The notes beneath the pieces were generated by a model. That model was not told the origin of the DNA and did not search any database. It saw only the letters and a list, made by a program, of their open reading frames with translations. A stretch of DNA of 64,000 bases from Arthrobacter sp. 260 (GTDB lineage Bacteria; Actinomycetota; Actinomycetes; Actinomycetales; Micrococcaceae). Both the position numbers and the translations under genes were made by a program. Each line of letters begins with the position of its first letter. The first letter of the stretch is position 1. Where the stretch lies: the NCBI RefSeq assembly GCF_013116745.1, contig NZ_JABFOE010000003.1, positions 124,001-188,000 on the forward strand. The letters are read 5' to 3'. Positions 26,464-35,450 of the stretch are shown in pieces.

Positions 26464-28155
26464 CTAGAAGAGCCCGACGGCGCCGCCGTCGTCGTCCACG
26501 TCCATGCGCATTGCCGCGGGATCCTTCGGTAGTCCCGGCATCGTCATCACCGTTCCGGTCAGGGCAACGATGAAACCGGCCCCGGTCTTCGTGATCAGAT
26601 CGCGGACGTGCACAGTGAACCCCTTGGGGGCGCCGAGCACCGTGGGGTCGTCGGAGAAAGAGTACTGGGTTTTCGCCATGCAGACCGGTAAATGTCCCCA
26701 TCCGTTGGCTTCGATCTCGGCGAGCCTGCGGAGCGCTGGCACGGAGAAGTCGACGCCGTCGGCGCCGTAGATCTCCTGGACAATTGACCGGATCTTGTCC
26801 TCGACCGGGAGCTCCAGCGGGTACAGATGATGGAAGTCCTGCGGCCCGTCCAGTGCGGTGAGGACCTTGGCTGCCAGCTCATCCCCACCCGAGCCGCCAC
26901 CACCTGCTCCCCAGACGTCCGCGACGGCCGCTTCGATCCCCTCGCCTGCGCACCAGGACAGCAGCCACTGGAGCTCTTCTTCGGTGTCGGTGGTGAACCG
27001 GTTGATCGCGACCACCGGTGTAATGCCGAACTTTTCGACGTTGTGCACATGGCGTCGCAGGTTCGCGACCCCCGTTTCCAGGGCCGCGGTGTCCGGTTCC
27101 CGCAGGTCCGCCTTCGCTACACCACCGTGCATTTTCAGGGCGCGGATGGTGGCGACGATGACGACGGCGGCAGGCGCGACGTCGGCGAAGCGCGCCTTGA
27201 TATCCATGAACTTCTCCGCGCCAAGATCGGCGCCGAAGCCTGCCTCGGTGACCACGATGTCCGCTAACTGACGGGCAGTGGTGGTGGCGATCACCGAGTT
27301 GCAACCGTGGGCGATGTTGGCGAACGGGCCCCCGTGCACCAGTGCCGGGGTGCCGGCGATGCTTTGCACCAGGTTGGGTTTAATCGCGTCGCGGAGCAGC
27401 AGGGTGAGGGCACCCTCCACCCCCAGGTCCCCCACGGTGACGGGCTGCCGGTCAAACGTGTACCCGAAGGTGATCCGTGCCAACCGTTCCTTGAGGTCCG
27501 CGAGATCCGAGGCCAGGCAGAAGACAGCCATGATTTCGGAGGCAACAGTAATGTCGAACCCGTCCTGACGGGGGGTGCCCTGGGTGGGCCCACCCAGCCC
27601 GATCACTACCTCCCGCAGTGCCCGGTCATTCATGTCCAGGACACGTTTGAAAGTGATCCGGCGGGGGTCGATGTTCAGCTGGTTGCCCTGGTAGATGTGA
27701 TTGTCCACCAGTGCCATGAGCGCATTGTTCGCTGAGGTTACCGCGTGGAAATCTCCGGTGAAGTGAAGGTTGATGTCCTCCATCGGCAGCACCTGGGAGT
27801 ACCCGCCGCCAGTCGCACCGCCCTTCATGCCAAGAATTGGTCCCAGGGACGGCTCGCGCAGGGCGATCATCACGTTGCGCCCGGATCGCGCCAGGGAGTC
27901 AGCCAGTCCGACGGTACAGGTCGATTTTCCCTCACCGGCCGGGGTGGGGCTCATGGCGCTGACGAGGACCACCTTGCCCGGTTCCTTCCCCGGGACGGTG
28001 CGCAGCTTGCGGGTATCGATCTTGGCCTTGTACCTGCCGTAGTGTTCAAGCGCCTCCGCCGGGATACCCGCTCCGGCGGCAATCTCGTCGATGGGCTGGA
28101 TGGCAGCGTTGCGGGCGATGTCCAGGTCACTGGCGGGTGTGGGCAAAGACTTCAT
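26464..28155 (-). CDS. fhs: Formate-tetrahydrofolate ligase
   Basis: ATP-driven synthesis of 10-formyl-THF from formate and THF. From the chosen start it is 563 residues, the normal size. The P-loop-like ATP site is [11 protein letters not shown] (about residues 68-78); [20 protein letters not shown] and the C-terminal [12 protein letters not shown] are family signatures. In-frame starts also exist at 28164 and 28230; AGAGGAT stands at the right distance from the ATG at 28155, so that one is preferred. It feeds the same folate pool as the glycine operon 6 kb away, but it is a separate unit. Confidence 0.95.
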   Translation of the reverse strand: MKSLPTPASDLDIARNAAIQPIDEIAAGAGIPAEALEHYGRYKAKIDTRKLRTVPGKEPGKVVLVSAMSPTPAGEGKSTCTVGLADSLARSGRNVMIALREPSLGPILGMKGGATGGGYSQVLPMEDINLHFTGDFHAVTSANNALMALVDNHIYQGNQLNIDPRRITFKRVLDMNDRALREVVIGLGGPTQGTPRQDGFDITVASEIMAVFCLASDLADLKERLARITFGYTFDRQPVTVGDLGVEGALTLLLRDAIKPNLVQSIAGTPALVHGGPFANIAHGCNSVIATTTARQLADIVVTEAGFGADLGAEKFMDIKARFADVAPAAVVIVATIRALKMHGGVAKADLREPDTAALETGVANLRRHVHNVEKFGITPVVAINRFTTDTEEELQWLLSWCAGEGIEAAVADVWGAGGGGSGGDELAAKVLTALDGPQDFHHLYPLELPVEDKIRSIVQEIYGADGVDFSVPALRRLAEIEANGWGHLPVCMAKTQYSFSDDPTVLGAPKGFTVHVRDLITKTGAGFIVALTGTVMTMPGLPKDPAAMRMDVDDDGGAVGLF

Positions 28156-28253
28156 TGTCGACATATCCTCTGGGCTCGTGGCGCGGGGATGGGGGTCCGG
28201 CGTGTACCCGGGGGTCGGGGCACACGCCAAATCTACCAGCGGCCCACCGTTGC

Positions 28254-29018
28254 TCAGCGGAGCCCGGCCCGCTCCAGCAGGTACTGGATCATCGGTTCAT
28301 AGAGTCCGGGACACACGTTGTCGTCGAGCGGAACAGCAACGGCCAGCTGCCCCTCAGCTTCCGAAACGAACAGGCCGGGATCGTTGCAGTCGGCGAAGCC
28401 CAGCGCGGGGATGCCGGCGCTGGCGGCGAATCCCGCCCAGCCGTGGTCCGCCACCACCAGGTCGGGGCTCGGCTCCCCGGTCGCTGCCAGCAACTCAAGG
28501 CTCAGCTGCATGGGATCTGGGGAGTGGGTGTGCATCAGGGACCCGTGCTGGTGCCAGACCAGCACCCCGAAGAGCTGCCGGATGTCACCCGCCCCGAAGT
28601 GTTGGCCCTCGGGAACTTCAACCACCGTGGCGCCGGCCGCACGTGCCGCGGCGGCCAAGGCTGCGTGGACCGGGAGGAGGCCAGCGGGGTGGCCGGTGGC
28701 GAAGAGAATCCGGTGTCCGGCTGCGACCGCAGGGCCGAAGACGGCAGCGAAACGATCCAGCGCGGCGACGCACTTGGCCGCGTCGATGGTGTCCTGCCCG
28801 GAGAGGTGGGAACGGTCAGGGTTGATGCCGACCCGTTCGTGCATCAGGTCGAACACCTCATCGACTGTCCACTCGCGCGTGGTGCGTACCCCGAACCCCA
28901 GGTGCTCGCTGCCCTCAAGAAACAGCTGCATGTGGCGGAGGTTGTCACGGCGGTCGGTGGCAACCGCTCCGGTGATCAGGACAGAGTCGAGGTAGGCGGC
29001 AAGTTCGGTGGAGTTCAC
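28254..29018 (-). CDS. Predicted actinobacterial phosphatase, downstream of mshA
   Basis: A 254-residue soluble protein of a family I recall as a putative actinobacterial phosphatase (PF15698-like); that recall is not certain. Conserved-looking stretches are [24 protein letters not shown] near residue 25, [15 protein letters not shown] near residue 104, [17 protein letters not shown], and [28 protein letters not shown]. The many His and Asp residues in these blocks suit a metal or phosphoryl-transfer site. It begins 41 nt after mshA on the same strand, so both are probably read from the SigR-type promoter. That makes it a candidate for the unassigned phosphatase step after MshA in mycothiol synthesis. 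Confidence 0.6.
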   Translation of the reverse strand: MNSTELAAYLDSVLITGAVATDRRDNLRHMQLFLEGSEHLGFGVRTTREWTVDEVFDLMHERVGINPDRSHLSGQDTIDAAKCVAALDRFAAVFGPAVAAGHRILFATGHPAGLLPVHAALAAAARAAGATVVEVPEGQHFGAGDIRQLFGVLVWHQHGSLMHTHSPDPMQLSLELLAATGEPSPDLVVADHGWAGFAASAGIPALGFADCNDPGLFVSEAEGQLAVAVPLDDNVCPGLYEPMIQYLLERAGLR

Positions 29019-29059
29019 CCTCCCATCCTAGGTGAGGCCTACGGGCCCCTCCGGGCGGG

Positions 29060-30307
29060 TCAGCGTGCTGCGGCCTCCTGGAAGCGCTCCACGGCGGTGC
29101 GGTAACTTTGAGCAGTCAGGAGGGCAGTGCGTTGCCAGCCGAAGGCCAGCGCGTGGATCGCTGCACCCCGGCCCAGCAACGCGCGGGTGCCGGCGTCGTC
29201 GTACATGGACTCCAGTGCCGCCGACCAGAGTTCCGGCGTATGCCCGTTCACCAGGATGCCGGTGCGCCCGTCGCTGATGGCCTGGGGCAACCCGCCGACG
29301 TTTGCGGCAAGTACGGGGGTGCCGCATGCCTGCGCCTCGAGCGCCACCAGGCCGAAGGACTCGCTGAAGGACGGCATCGCCACGAGGTCTGCTGCGCGGA
29401 ACCAGTGCGCAAGCTGGTTCGCTTGCACCGGCGGGTAGAGCTGAACCCTGCCCTGCAGGCCGGCGTCGTCAATGAGGGGCTGCAACCGCAACGCCTCCGC
29501 GCCGCTACCGGAGCCAAGGATACTCAGTTGCAGGGGGATGTCGGGGCGGCGCGCTGCGAGGTCCGCGGCGGCGGCAACCAGCACCTGTGGGCCCTTGAGT
29601 TTCTGGATTCGTCCGGCGAACACCACGTGGAACGCTTCGGGAGGGAAGTTGAGGCTGGCACGGGAAGTTTCCCGGGAACCGGGGTTGAACGTTTCCAGGT
29701 CAACACCGGGGGCGACGATGTCTACCCTTTCGGGGACAGCGCCGTACAGGGACTCCAGTTCGGCGGCCTCGGTGGTGGTATTGGCGATGAGCCGGGACGC
29801 GCCGTCGACGATTGTCTGTTCACCGAGCACCCGGACGTCCGGCTCAGGGGTGCCACCGGTGTGCAGCCGAATATTCTTCACCCGCGCCATGGTGTGCATT
29901 GAATGGACCAGCGGAAGGTTCAGGCTGGCTCCGACTGTCAGGCCCACGCTCCCGGACACCCAGTAGTGCGAGTGGATGACATCGAAGTGACCGTCGGCCA
30001 AAAGATCGGTGACCTCGGCGATGGCGTCGGTGAACGATTCCGAGAGGTCCGGCAACTGTTCCTTGGGCACTTTGCGCTGGGGGCCGGCCCGAAGGTGCCT
30101 GACCATGACTCCGGGAGCCAGTTCCTCGGAGTGCGGCTGGCCTTCAGAGGCGGCACGGGTGAAAATCTCGACGTCGATGCCGACGCGGGCAAGTTCGAGG
30201 GCAAGGGACCTCACGTACACATTCATCCCGCCGGCGTCGCCCGCCCCGGGTTGATCCAGCGGGGAGGTGTGCAGAGACAGCATTGCCACGCGTTTCACTG
30301 GCGGCAT
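29060..30307 (-). CDS. mshA: D-inositol-3-phosphate glycosyltransferase
   Basis: Transfers GlcNAc from UDP-GlcNAc to inositol 3-phosphate, the first committed step of mycothiol synthesis. GT-B/GT4 enzyme of 415 residues. The N-terminal domain has RVAMLSLHTSPLDQPGAGDAGGMNVYV and the YWVSGSVG loop; the C-terminal donor site is SESFGLVALEAQACGTPVLA. The length is slightly below some orthologs (430-480). Its own SigR-type promoter lies about 80 nt upstream, and the predicted phosphatase follows. Confidence 0.95.
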   Translation of the reverse strand: MPPVKRVAMLSLHTSPLDQPGAGDAGGMNVYVRSLALELARVGIDVEIFTRAASEGQPHSEELAPGVMVRHLRAGPQRKVPKEQLPDLSESFTDAIAEVTDLLADGHFDVIHSHYWVSGSVGLTVGASLNLPLVHSMHTMARVKNIRLHTGGTPEPDVRVLGEQTIVDGASRLIANTTTEAAELESLYGAVPERVDIVAPGVDLETFNPGSRETSRASLNFPPEAFHVVFAGRIQKLKGPQVLVAAAADLAARRPDIPLQLSILGSGSGAEALRLQPLIDDAGLQGRVQLYPPVQANQLAHWFRAADLVAMPSFSESFGLVALEAQACGTPVLAANVGGLPQAISDGRTGILVNGHTPELWSAALESMYDDAGTRALLGRGAAIHALAFGWQRTALLTAQSYRTAVERFQEAAAR

Positions 30308-30389
30308 GAGGTCTCCTCTCGCCTGGTTGCCCGCCGGAACTGCAGGGCGCTTGCATCAGCGGACAGGTAGCCGCCGCTATTGACCATAT

Positions 30390-30415
30390 AACGTGCTGTG
30401 CGGGCTGCACATTCC
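30390..30415 (-). promoter_or_regulatory. SigR/SigH-type promoter for mshA
   Basis: On the minus strand GGAAT (30415-30411), exactly 18 nt, then GTT (30392-30390), a full match to the thiol-stress consensus. It is about 80 nt upstream of the mshA ATG and beyond the terminator at 30462-30487, so it serves mshA alone. SigR control of mshA is known in Streptomyces. Confidence 0.75.
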
Positions 30416-30440
30416 GGGTAGGAACCGCTGTCCTGGATTG

Positions 30441-30515
30441 TCATTTCGGGTTAAAGGCGCAAAGCCCGCGCTGGGAAGCGCGGGCTTCACTGTCGGTGGG
30501 ACTAATGACGTGCAT
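30441..30515 (-). CDS. Candidate 24-residue peptide overlapping a terminator
   Basis: AAGGAGG sits 6 nt before an ATG opening a 24-codon frame (MHVISPTDSEARASQRGLCA then FNPK). The second half of the frame runs through the 30462-30487 hairpin, so ribosomes on it would melt the terminator. No homolog recognised. It may be a real small protein, a leader peptide or chance; the strong ribosome-binding site is the main support. Confidence 0.35.
   Translation of the reverse strand: MHVISPTDSEARASQRGLCAFNPK
30462..30487 (-). terminator. Terminator at the end of the small-ORF region
   Basis: AAGCCCGCGCT and AGCGCGGGCTT form an 11-bp perfect stem with a 4-nt loop, followed on the minus strand by TTTGCGCCTTT. 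It separates the small-ORF transcript from the mshA promoter. Confidence 0.8.
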
Positions 30516-30580
30516 CAGTTCCTCCTTCGCGGTCGTCGAACAAGGCCAGGGGCGGATCTGCGGCAGCGTGGATGAACCAC

Positions 30581-30898
30581 TTACTTGATGTGCATGGTGT
30601 GCTGCGGCAGGACAAAACGTGAGACTGATTCCCTGGCGGAGTCGGGAGGCGCGTTGGGTATTCGTTTCCACAGGGAAACACCGTCCCGGAGCTTTTTCAA
30701 CATAATCTGCACCTCCTCTCGGTGGGCGTAGTTGGGCATCACCGTTGCTGGCGTGCCGGGCGCAATCTGCTCCGGATCACCGGCGGCGGTAAGACTGCCA
30801 GCCATGATGAACTCGCCATGCCGACGGGTGGCGCCGGTCTGGGTGGTGGCGCCGGGTTCCGGCGCGATGGGTGAGGTGGTGGACAGCAAGGTGGGCAC
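30581..30898 (-). CDS. Hypothetical small protein (105 residues)
   Basis: GTG start with AGGAG 6 nt upstream; third codon positions are GC-rich over the first two thirds, as for expressed genes here. The N-terminal 25 residues are rich in Thr, Pro and Ala (TTSPIAPEPGATTQTGAT), then RRHGEFIMAGSL and a basic-amphipathic tail. Codon 66 is an ATG with a near-perfect AGGAGGT 7 nt before it (30703-30701), so a 40-residue product starting MLKKLRDGVSLWKRIPN may be made instead or as well. No signal peptide, membrane span or known domain was recognised. It is flanked on both sides by other short frames with strong ribosome-binding sites on the same strand. Confidence 0.5.
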   Translation of the reverse strand: MPTLLSTTSPIAPEPGATTQTGATRRHGEFIMAGSLTAAGDPEQIAPGTPATVMPNYAHREEVQIMLKKLRDGVSLWKRIPNAPPDSARESVSRFVLPQHTMHIK

Positions 30899-31047
30899 AG
30901 GGATCTCCTGGATTTGAGGGGTTAACGAAGAGTCCTCCGGTGAGGACGGGCGTGCAGAAGCGCACGCAGAGAGGCGGAGGCCGCCTGAGCAAAAGGGTGA
31001 TGCAGATGGAACGCCCGGAAGACTCGGGGCGAACGGTCGGCAGCTAG

Positions 31048-31116
31048 TTAATGCGCAGCAACGACGGAGGCCGGACTGGTGTACGCGGTAAATGTTCGGC
31101 GTAGTTTGTTATTCAC
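31048..31116 (-). CDS. Candidate 22-residue leader peptide
   Basis: GGGAGGTGG lies 7 nt before a GTG opening a 22-codon frame (MNNKLRRTFTAYTSPASV, then VAAH) that ends in TAA. It is followed by about 150 nt with several short hairpins, including AGGCGG/CCGCCT and GTCCTC/GAGGAC, before the next gene. That layout suits a leader peptide or attenuator. No homolog recognised. Confidence 0.35.
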   Translation of the reverse strand: MNNKLRRTFTAYTSPASVVAAH

Positions 31117-31400
31117 AGTTCCCACCTCCCTTTCGTGTAGTGCGCCAATAGAAACAGTGCCTGAATTCGCTCATCGACCAGCAAACTGGTAATCGGATTG
31201 AGAACTCCCAATGGCACATCCCAAAGCTACCCCACGTTGCGCACCACCGGCTAGCCCTTTTGGCAACGAATCATAAAAATTTTGGCCGGTGCGGAACTTT
31301 CATCGGTCCAGGCCTACATCGGCCGCTCCCATAAACGACGGGTTAGGCTGGGCGAACCTGCGACTGTAGGCAATGAGAACTTCGAAATGGGGAAGCGGTC
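31117..31400. other. Divergent intergenic region
   Basis: 284 nt between the minus-strand small-ORF set and the plus-strand DUF418 gene. It is less GC-rich than its surroundings and should hold both promoters. No convincing promoter hexamer pair, repeat or RNA was identified. Confidence 0.4.
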
Positions 31401-32552
31401 GTGGAGCGGCTCCGTGAACTTGATGGGCTTCGTGCGTTTGCCCTCCTCGGCATCCTTGCCGTCAACATCTGGTTCTTCGCTGACCCGTGGACCTTTTCCG
31501 GCAGGATCAGCCCCGATCACTCCTCGGCGACGGATGTGGCCGTGCGCTTCGCCGCGACGACGTTGTTTGAGGGGAAGTTCTACATCCTGTTTTCCTTCCT
31601 CTTCGGGTACAGCTTCCACCTGCAGGAGCAGGCTGCCAGTCGTGCACAACTCTCCCCGGTACCCCGCACGCTGCGTCGGTTGACCGGCCTCGCGGTACTC
31701 GGCCTCGCTCACGGGATGCTGCTGTACTACGGCGACATCCTGCTCACCTATGCGGTCATTGGACTGATCCTCCTTGGACTCCGGAGCATTAGCCAGCGAG
31801 GTGCGATCCTGGCCGCCGTGGGTATCACCGCTGCTATGGGGGCCCTGCTCATCGCCATCGGAGCTGTTGTTGCTGCCGTCAACGCGCCAATGGAGTCAGT
31901 ACTGGCCGGCCCTGACCTCGCGACATTGACCGCGGGACCCGGCGCGGCGGTAGCGGCAAATCTGGAGAGCTACCTGGTGGTGCTGCCCTCGGTGCTCTTC
32001 TTCCAGGGTCCGCATGCCCTCTCAATGTTCCTGCTGGGCCTGGCCGCCGCACGCTCAGGTGTGCTGGAGCGGCGCCTGAACAGCTCAGAACTCCGCCGCA
32101 TCGCGTTCATCTGCCTACCCATTGGTTTGCTCGCGGCGGGAAGCCAGGCCTACCTGCTGTATTACGCGGACCGGGAACGTTTTTCGTTGCTCGCAACCGG
32201 GGTGACCACCCTGACGGCTCCCCTGCAGACCGCCGGTTATGTATGCCTGGTCCTGCTGCTCTTCCGCTCGCGGGTCGGTGGCGCTGTCCTGAAGGTGCTC
32301 GCTCCGACGGGTCGCATGGCGTTGACCAACTATGTGGGGCAGTCACTCGTCCTGGCGCTGCTCTTCACCGGGCTCGGACTGGGGTTGACCAACGTGCTCC
32401 CGCCCGCATTGGTGCTGGCGGTCGTCGTCGCGCTCTTCACTGTCCAGGTGGTCCTGAGCAGGATTTGGTTGTCCAGGTTCAACGCCGGCCCCCTGGAGTC
32501 ACTGCTGCGCCGGGTCACCTATGGCCGGCGGCACCGCAAACCCGCCGGTTAA
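31401..32552 (+). CDS. DUF418-domain membrane protein
   Basis: A 383-residue integral membrane protein with about 10 spans. The N-terminal ELDGLRAFALLGILAVNIW is the DUF418-family opening (R-x-x-x-L-D-x-L-R-G-F-A-L-L-G-I), and PTGRMALTNYVGQSLV in the C-terminal third is the conserved DUF418 block. Many relatives are annotated as putative transporters or acyltransferase-like; the function is unknown. GTG start; the ribosome-binding site is weak. It stands alone, convergent with the histidine phosphatase gene 12 nt away. Confidence 0.85.
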   Translation: MERLRELDGLRAFALLGILAVNIWFFADPWTFSGRISPDHSSATDVAVRFAATTLFEGKFYILFSFLFGYSFHLQEQAASRAQLSPVPRTLRRLTGLAVLGLAHGMLLYYGDILLTYAVIGLILLGLRSISQRGAILAAVGITAAMGALLIAIGAVVAAVNAPMESVLAGPDLATLTAGPGAAVAANLESYLVVLPSVLFFQGPHALSMFLLGLAAARSGVLERRLNSSELRRIAFICLPIGLLAAGSQAYLLYYADRERFSLLATGVTTLTAPLQTAGYVCLVLLLFRSRVGGAVLKVLAPTGRMALTNYVGQSLVLALLFTGLGLGLTNVLPPALVLAVVVALFTVQVVLSRIWLSRFNAGPLESLLRRVTYGRRHRKPAG

Positions 32553-32564
32553 CATGTGTGTTCT

Positions 32565-33245
32565 CTAAAGATTCCAGTGCACGATGGCGGGCGTCCGCTT
32601 GTCCCAGCCGAGGGCACAGACCGCCGCGGTGCCCAGCACAAACCTGCGCCCTTCGGCTGGATTCATCTCCAACCAGCGCGCGGCGACTACCCGTAGGAAG
32701 TGTCCGTGGGCCACCAGCAACACATTGCGAGCTGGCGATGCCGAGGGGTCCTGATCGGCGGGTGTACCGCAACCGGCCTGCACCAAAGAAACCACCCGGT
32801 CGGCTCGATCGGCTACCTGGGCAAGGTTTTCTCCGTTGGGCACCCCGTCGTTCCAGATCAGGTAGCCGGGGTTCTCAGCCCGGACCAGGGCGCTGCTGCG
32901 GCCCTCGTTGTCGCCGTAATCCCACTCATGCGCGTACGGAAGAATCTGGGGATTGCTATAGCCCGCGAGATGGGCGGTCCGCACCGCACGCTGCAACGGG
33001 GAAGAGTACACGGCATCAAACTGGATTCCTGCAAGGTGCCTGGCAGACTCCACGGCTTGTCGTTCACCGTTGACAGTTAGCGGTAGATCAGTGAGTCCGG
33101 TGTAGTTTCCATCCCGGGACCACTCGGTCTCCCCGTGTCGGAGTAGCCACAGGTGTGGCAGCGGGGTTCCAGCCGGGGTCAGGTCCGGTGATGCAGCACC
33201 GGACAGGGTCACGGGGTCACCGACTCTGGTTGAGCGGCCCACCAT
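32565..33245 (-). CDS. Histidine phosphatase superfamily protein
   Basis: A 226-residue phosphoglycerate-mutase-like phosphatase. The catalytic LLRHGETEWS (about residues 34-43) contains the phospho-accepting His, DAVYSSPLQRA follows, and the second catalytic His is in LLVAHGHFLRV. The first 30 residues are not conserved, so the true start may lie downstream, for example at GTG 33212. As drawn it overlaps the end of cca by 37 nt. Substrate unknown; members dephosphorylate sugars, nucleotides or cofactors. Confidence 0.88.
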   Translation of the reverse strand: MVGRSTRVGDPVTLSGAASPDLTPAGTPLPHLWLLRHGETEWSRDGNYTGLTDLPLTVNGERQAVESARHLAGIQFDAVYSSPLQRAVRTAHLAGYSNPQILPYAHEWDYGDNEGRSSALVRAENPGYLIWNDGVPNGENLAQVADRADRVVSLVQAGCGTPADQDPSASPARNVLLVAHGHFLRVVAARWLEMNPAEGRRFVLGTAAVCALGWDKRTPAIVHWNL

Positions 33246-34648
33246 AAGCGAAGTTTTGCCTCGGCTTCGTGAGGGGACTGCGGGCCGTGTTCCATTCGTT
33301 CCTCCAGAAGGAATCGGTAGGCCCTGCCCACTACCGGTCCGGGTTTGATTCCCAGCAGCTCCATAATCTGCGCACCGTCCAGGTCGGGCCTGATCGATTC
33401 CAGCTCTTCCTGTTCGGCAAGAGCTGCGATGCGGGCTTCAAGATCGTCATAGGCGAAGGCCAGGCGCTCTGCCTTGCGTTGGTTACGGGTGGTGACGTCA
33501 GAACGGGTCAACCGATGCAGGCGCTCCAGCAGGTTTCCCGCGTCGTTGACGTATCGGCGAACCGCTGAATCCGACCACCCGGCTTCCCCGTAACCGTAGA
33601 ACCGCATGTGCAACTCCACCAGCCGTGAAACCGCCTTGATCGAATCATTGTCGAACCTCAGTGTCTTCATCCGCTTCGCGGTGAGCTTCGATCCCACCAT
33701 GTCGTGGTGCCGGAAACTCACCGCCCCGGACGGTTCGAACTTGCGGGTGGCGGGTTTGCCGACATCGTGCATGAGTGCCGCGAAGCGCAGCACGAAGTCC
33801 GGGCCGGGGACCGGCCCGTCCGCCCCGGTTTCAAGTCGGCAGGCTTGTTCCAGCACAGTCAGGGAATGCTGATAGACATCCTTGTGCCGGTGGTGCTCGT
33901 CGATTTCCAGCCGCAACGCCGAGACCTCCGGCAGCACAAAGTCGGCCAGGCCGGTCTCCACCATCAGGTCGATGCCTCGCTGCGGCGCATCACCGAGAAT
34001 GAGCTTGGTCAGTTCGTCCCGTACGCGCTCAGCAGAGATGATCGTGATCCGGCCGGCCATGGACGTCATGGCCTCGGAAACCTCGCTGGAAACGGAGATA
34101 CCCAACTGGGATGCGAAGCGCGCGGCCCGCATCATCCGAAGCGGGTCATCCGAGAACGACAACGACGGCGCTCCGGGGGTCCGCAATACACCCGCCCGCA
34201 GGTCCCTGACACCGCCATACGGATCAACGAGTTCCAGCGAGGGAAGACGCAGTGCCATGGCGTTGATCGTAAAATCCCGCCGGAGCAGATCATCCTCGAG
34301 GGTGTCGCCGAAGGCCACTACCGGTTTGCGTGAGGCAGGGTCGTAGGCCTCCGCCCGGTACGTGGTCACCTCAATCAGGTAGCCGCCCTTGCGGAGCCCG
34401 ATAGTGCCGAAATCCCGCCCAATCTCCCAGTACGAGTCCGCCCACCGGCGGATCACGTCAAGCGTCTGGTCCGGGGTGGCATTGGAAGTGAAATCGAGGT
34501 CCGGGGAGGTCCGGCCCAGGAACAGGTCGCGCACGGGGCCACCGACCAGCGACAGTTCGTATCCCGCGCCGGCGAAGAGCTGTCCCAATTCGGTAACGAC
34601 CGGTGGGAGGGGGGCGGTAAGGGTTGAGTTGTCCAGCAGGTGCACCAT
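33209..34648 (-). CDS. cca: CCA tRNA nucleotidyltransferase
   Basis: Adds or repairs the 3' CCA of tRNAs. The 479 residues start with the polymerase head LVGGPVRDLFLGRTSPDLDF (G-G-x-V-R-D and the D-x-D metal motif); RRDFTINAMALRLP and the ERVRDELTKLILGD neck follow. A C-terminal HD-type domain includes HHRHKDVYQHSLTVL and LMHDVGKPAT, typical of the long actinobacterial form. It is divergent from the NUDIX gene. Confidence 0.95.
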   Translation of the reverse strand: MVHLLDNSTLTAPLPPVVTELGQLFAGAGYELSLVGGPVRDLFLGRTSPDLDFTSNATPDQTLDVIRRWADSYWEIGRDFGTIGLRKGGYLIEVTTYRAEAYDPASRKPVVAFGDTLEDDLLRRDFTINAMALRLPSLELVDPYGGVRDLRAGVLRTPGAPSLSFSDDPLRMMRAARFASQLGISVSSEVSEAMTSMAGRITIISAERVRDELTKLILGDAPQRGIDLMVETGLADFVLPEVSALRLEIDEHHRHKDVYQHSLTVLEQACRLETGADGPVPGPDFVLRFAALMHDVGKPATRKFEPSGAVSFRHHDMVGSKLTAKRMKTLRFDNDSIKAVSRLVELHMRFYGYGEAGWSDSAVRRYVNDAGNLLERLHRLTRSDVTTRNQRKAERLAFAYDDLEARIAALAEQEELESIRPDLDGAQIMELLGIKPGPVVGRAYRFLLEERMEHGPQSPHEAEAKLRLWWAAQPESVTP

Positions 34649-34797
34649 AGTGCTTTAAGGGTGCCAGATGACAGGGAAAACTCCACTATGGGGACCCGGG
34701 GCACCCAGCAGCGGCGACACGCGGGATCCGGCCCAGAAGGAGGGCAATGGCCGTGGATCGTCATCAGCCGGAGGGAAAGATCGTTAGAGTGGACTGC

Positions 34798-35328
34798 ATG
34801 GACCGTCCTGTTCCGAGCGCACCAAAGCGGACCCCGTTGACAGTGTCAATGGGCAGTGCTGGCGCGCCACAGGTCCACCAGTCCCTTCCCACGGTCGAAG
34901 AGGTATCAGCGGGCGGAATCGTGGTTGATACCTCCGACGAGCACCTGAACGTCGCGATCATCGCCCGCTTGAACCGAGGCGGACGCCTTGAATGGTGCCT
35001 ACCCAAGGGACACCCCGAGGGCAGAGAGAACAACTCAGAGGCAGCGGTACGGGAAATCGAAGAGGAAACCGGTATTCAGGGCCGGATCCTCAAAGCACTC
35101 GGAAGCATCGACTACTGGTTCACCGTTAGCGGCCACCGCGTCCACAAAACCGTTCACCATTACCTCCTTGTCGCCACGGGTGGCAGGTTGACCATCGAAA
35201 ACGACCCTGATCATGAGGCTGTGGACGTCGCGTGGGTGCCGCTGGCTGACCTGGGCAAGAAACTTTCCTTCCCCAACGAGCGCCGTATCGCTGACCTGGC
35301 ACGGGAAGTTCTGCCGGACTACCTCTGA
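34798..35328 (+). CDS. NUDIX hydrolase
   Basis: A 176-residue pyrophosphohydrolase. The Nudix box is complete: G-H-P-E-G-R-E then AAVREIEEETGI, fitting G-x5-E-x7-R-E-x2-E-E-x-G. A Ser/Pro-rich N-terminal extension of about 35 residues precedes the fold. The start is uncertain: ATG 34798 is preferred, an upstream in-frame ATG (34747) and a downstream one (34849) exist. Its place between cca and murJ is conserved in this group of bacteria; the substrate is unknown (nucleotide or nucleotide sugar). Confidence 0.88.
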   Translation: MDRPVPSAPKRTPLTVSMGSAGAPQVHQSLPTVEEVSAGGIVVDTSDEHLNVAIIARLNRGGRLEWCLPKGHPEGRENNSEAAVREIEEETGIQGRILKALGSIDYWFTVSGHRVHKTVHHYLLVATGGRLTIENDPDHEAVDVAWVPLADLGKKLSFPNERRIADLAREVLPDYL

Positions 35329-35450
35329 GCAAGTGACTGTGACACCGCGACTAACGGGTCACTACGGTGGGCAACACAACCGGAATTCACCACGGCAGTG
35401 GGTGACTCGCAATTAACGAGACCGTGCCAGTGGTGAGACTATAGACAACG

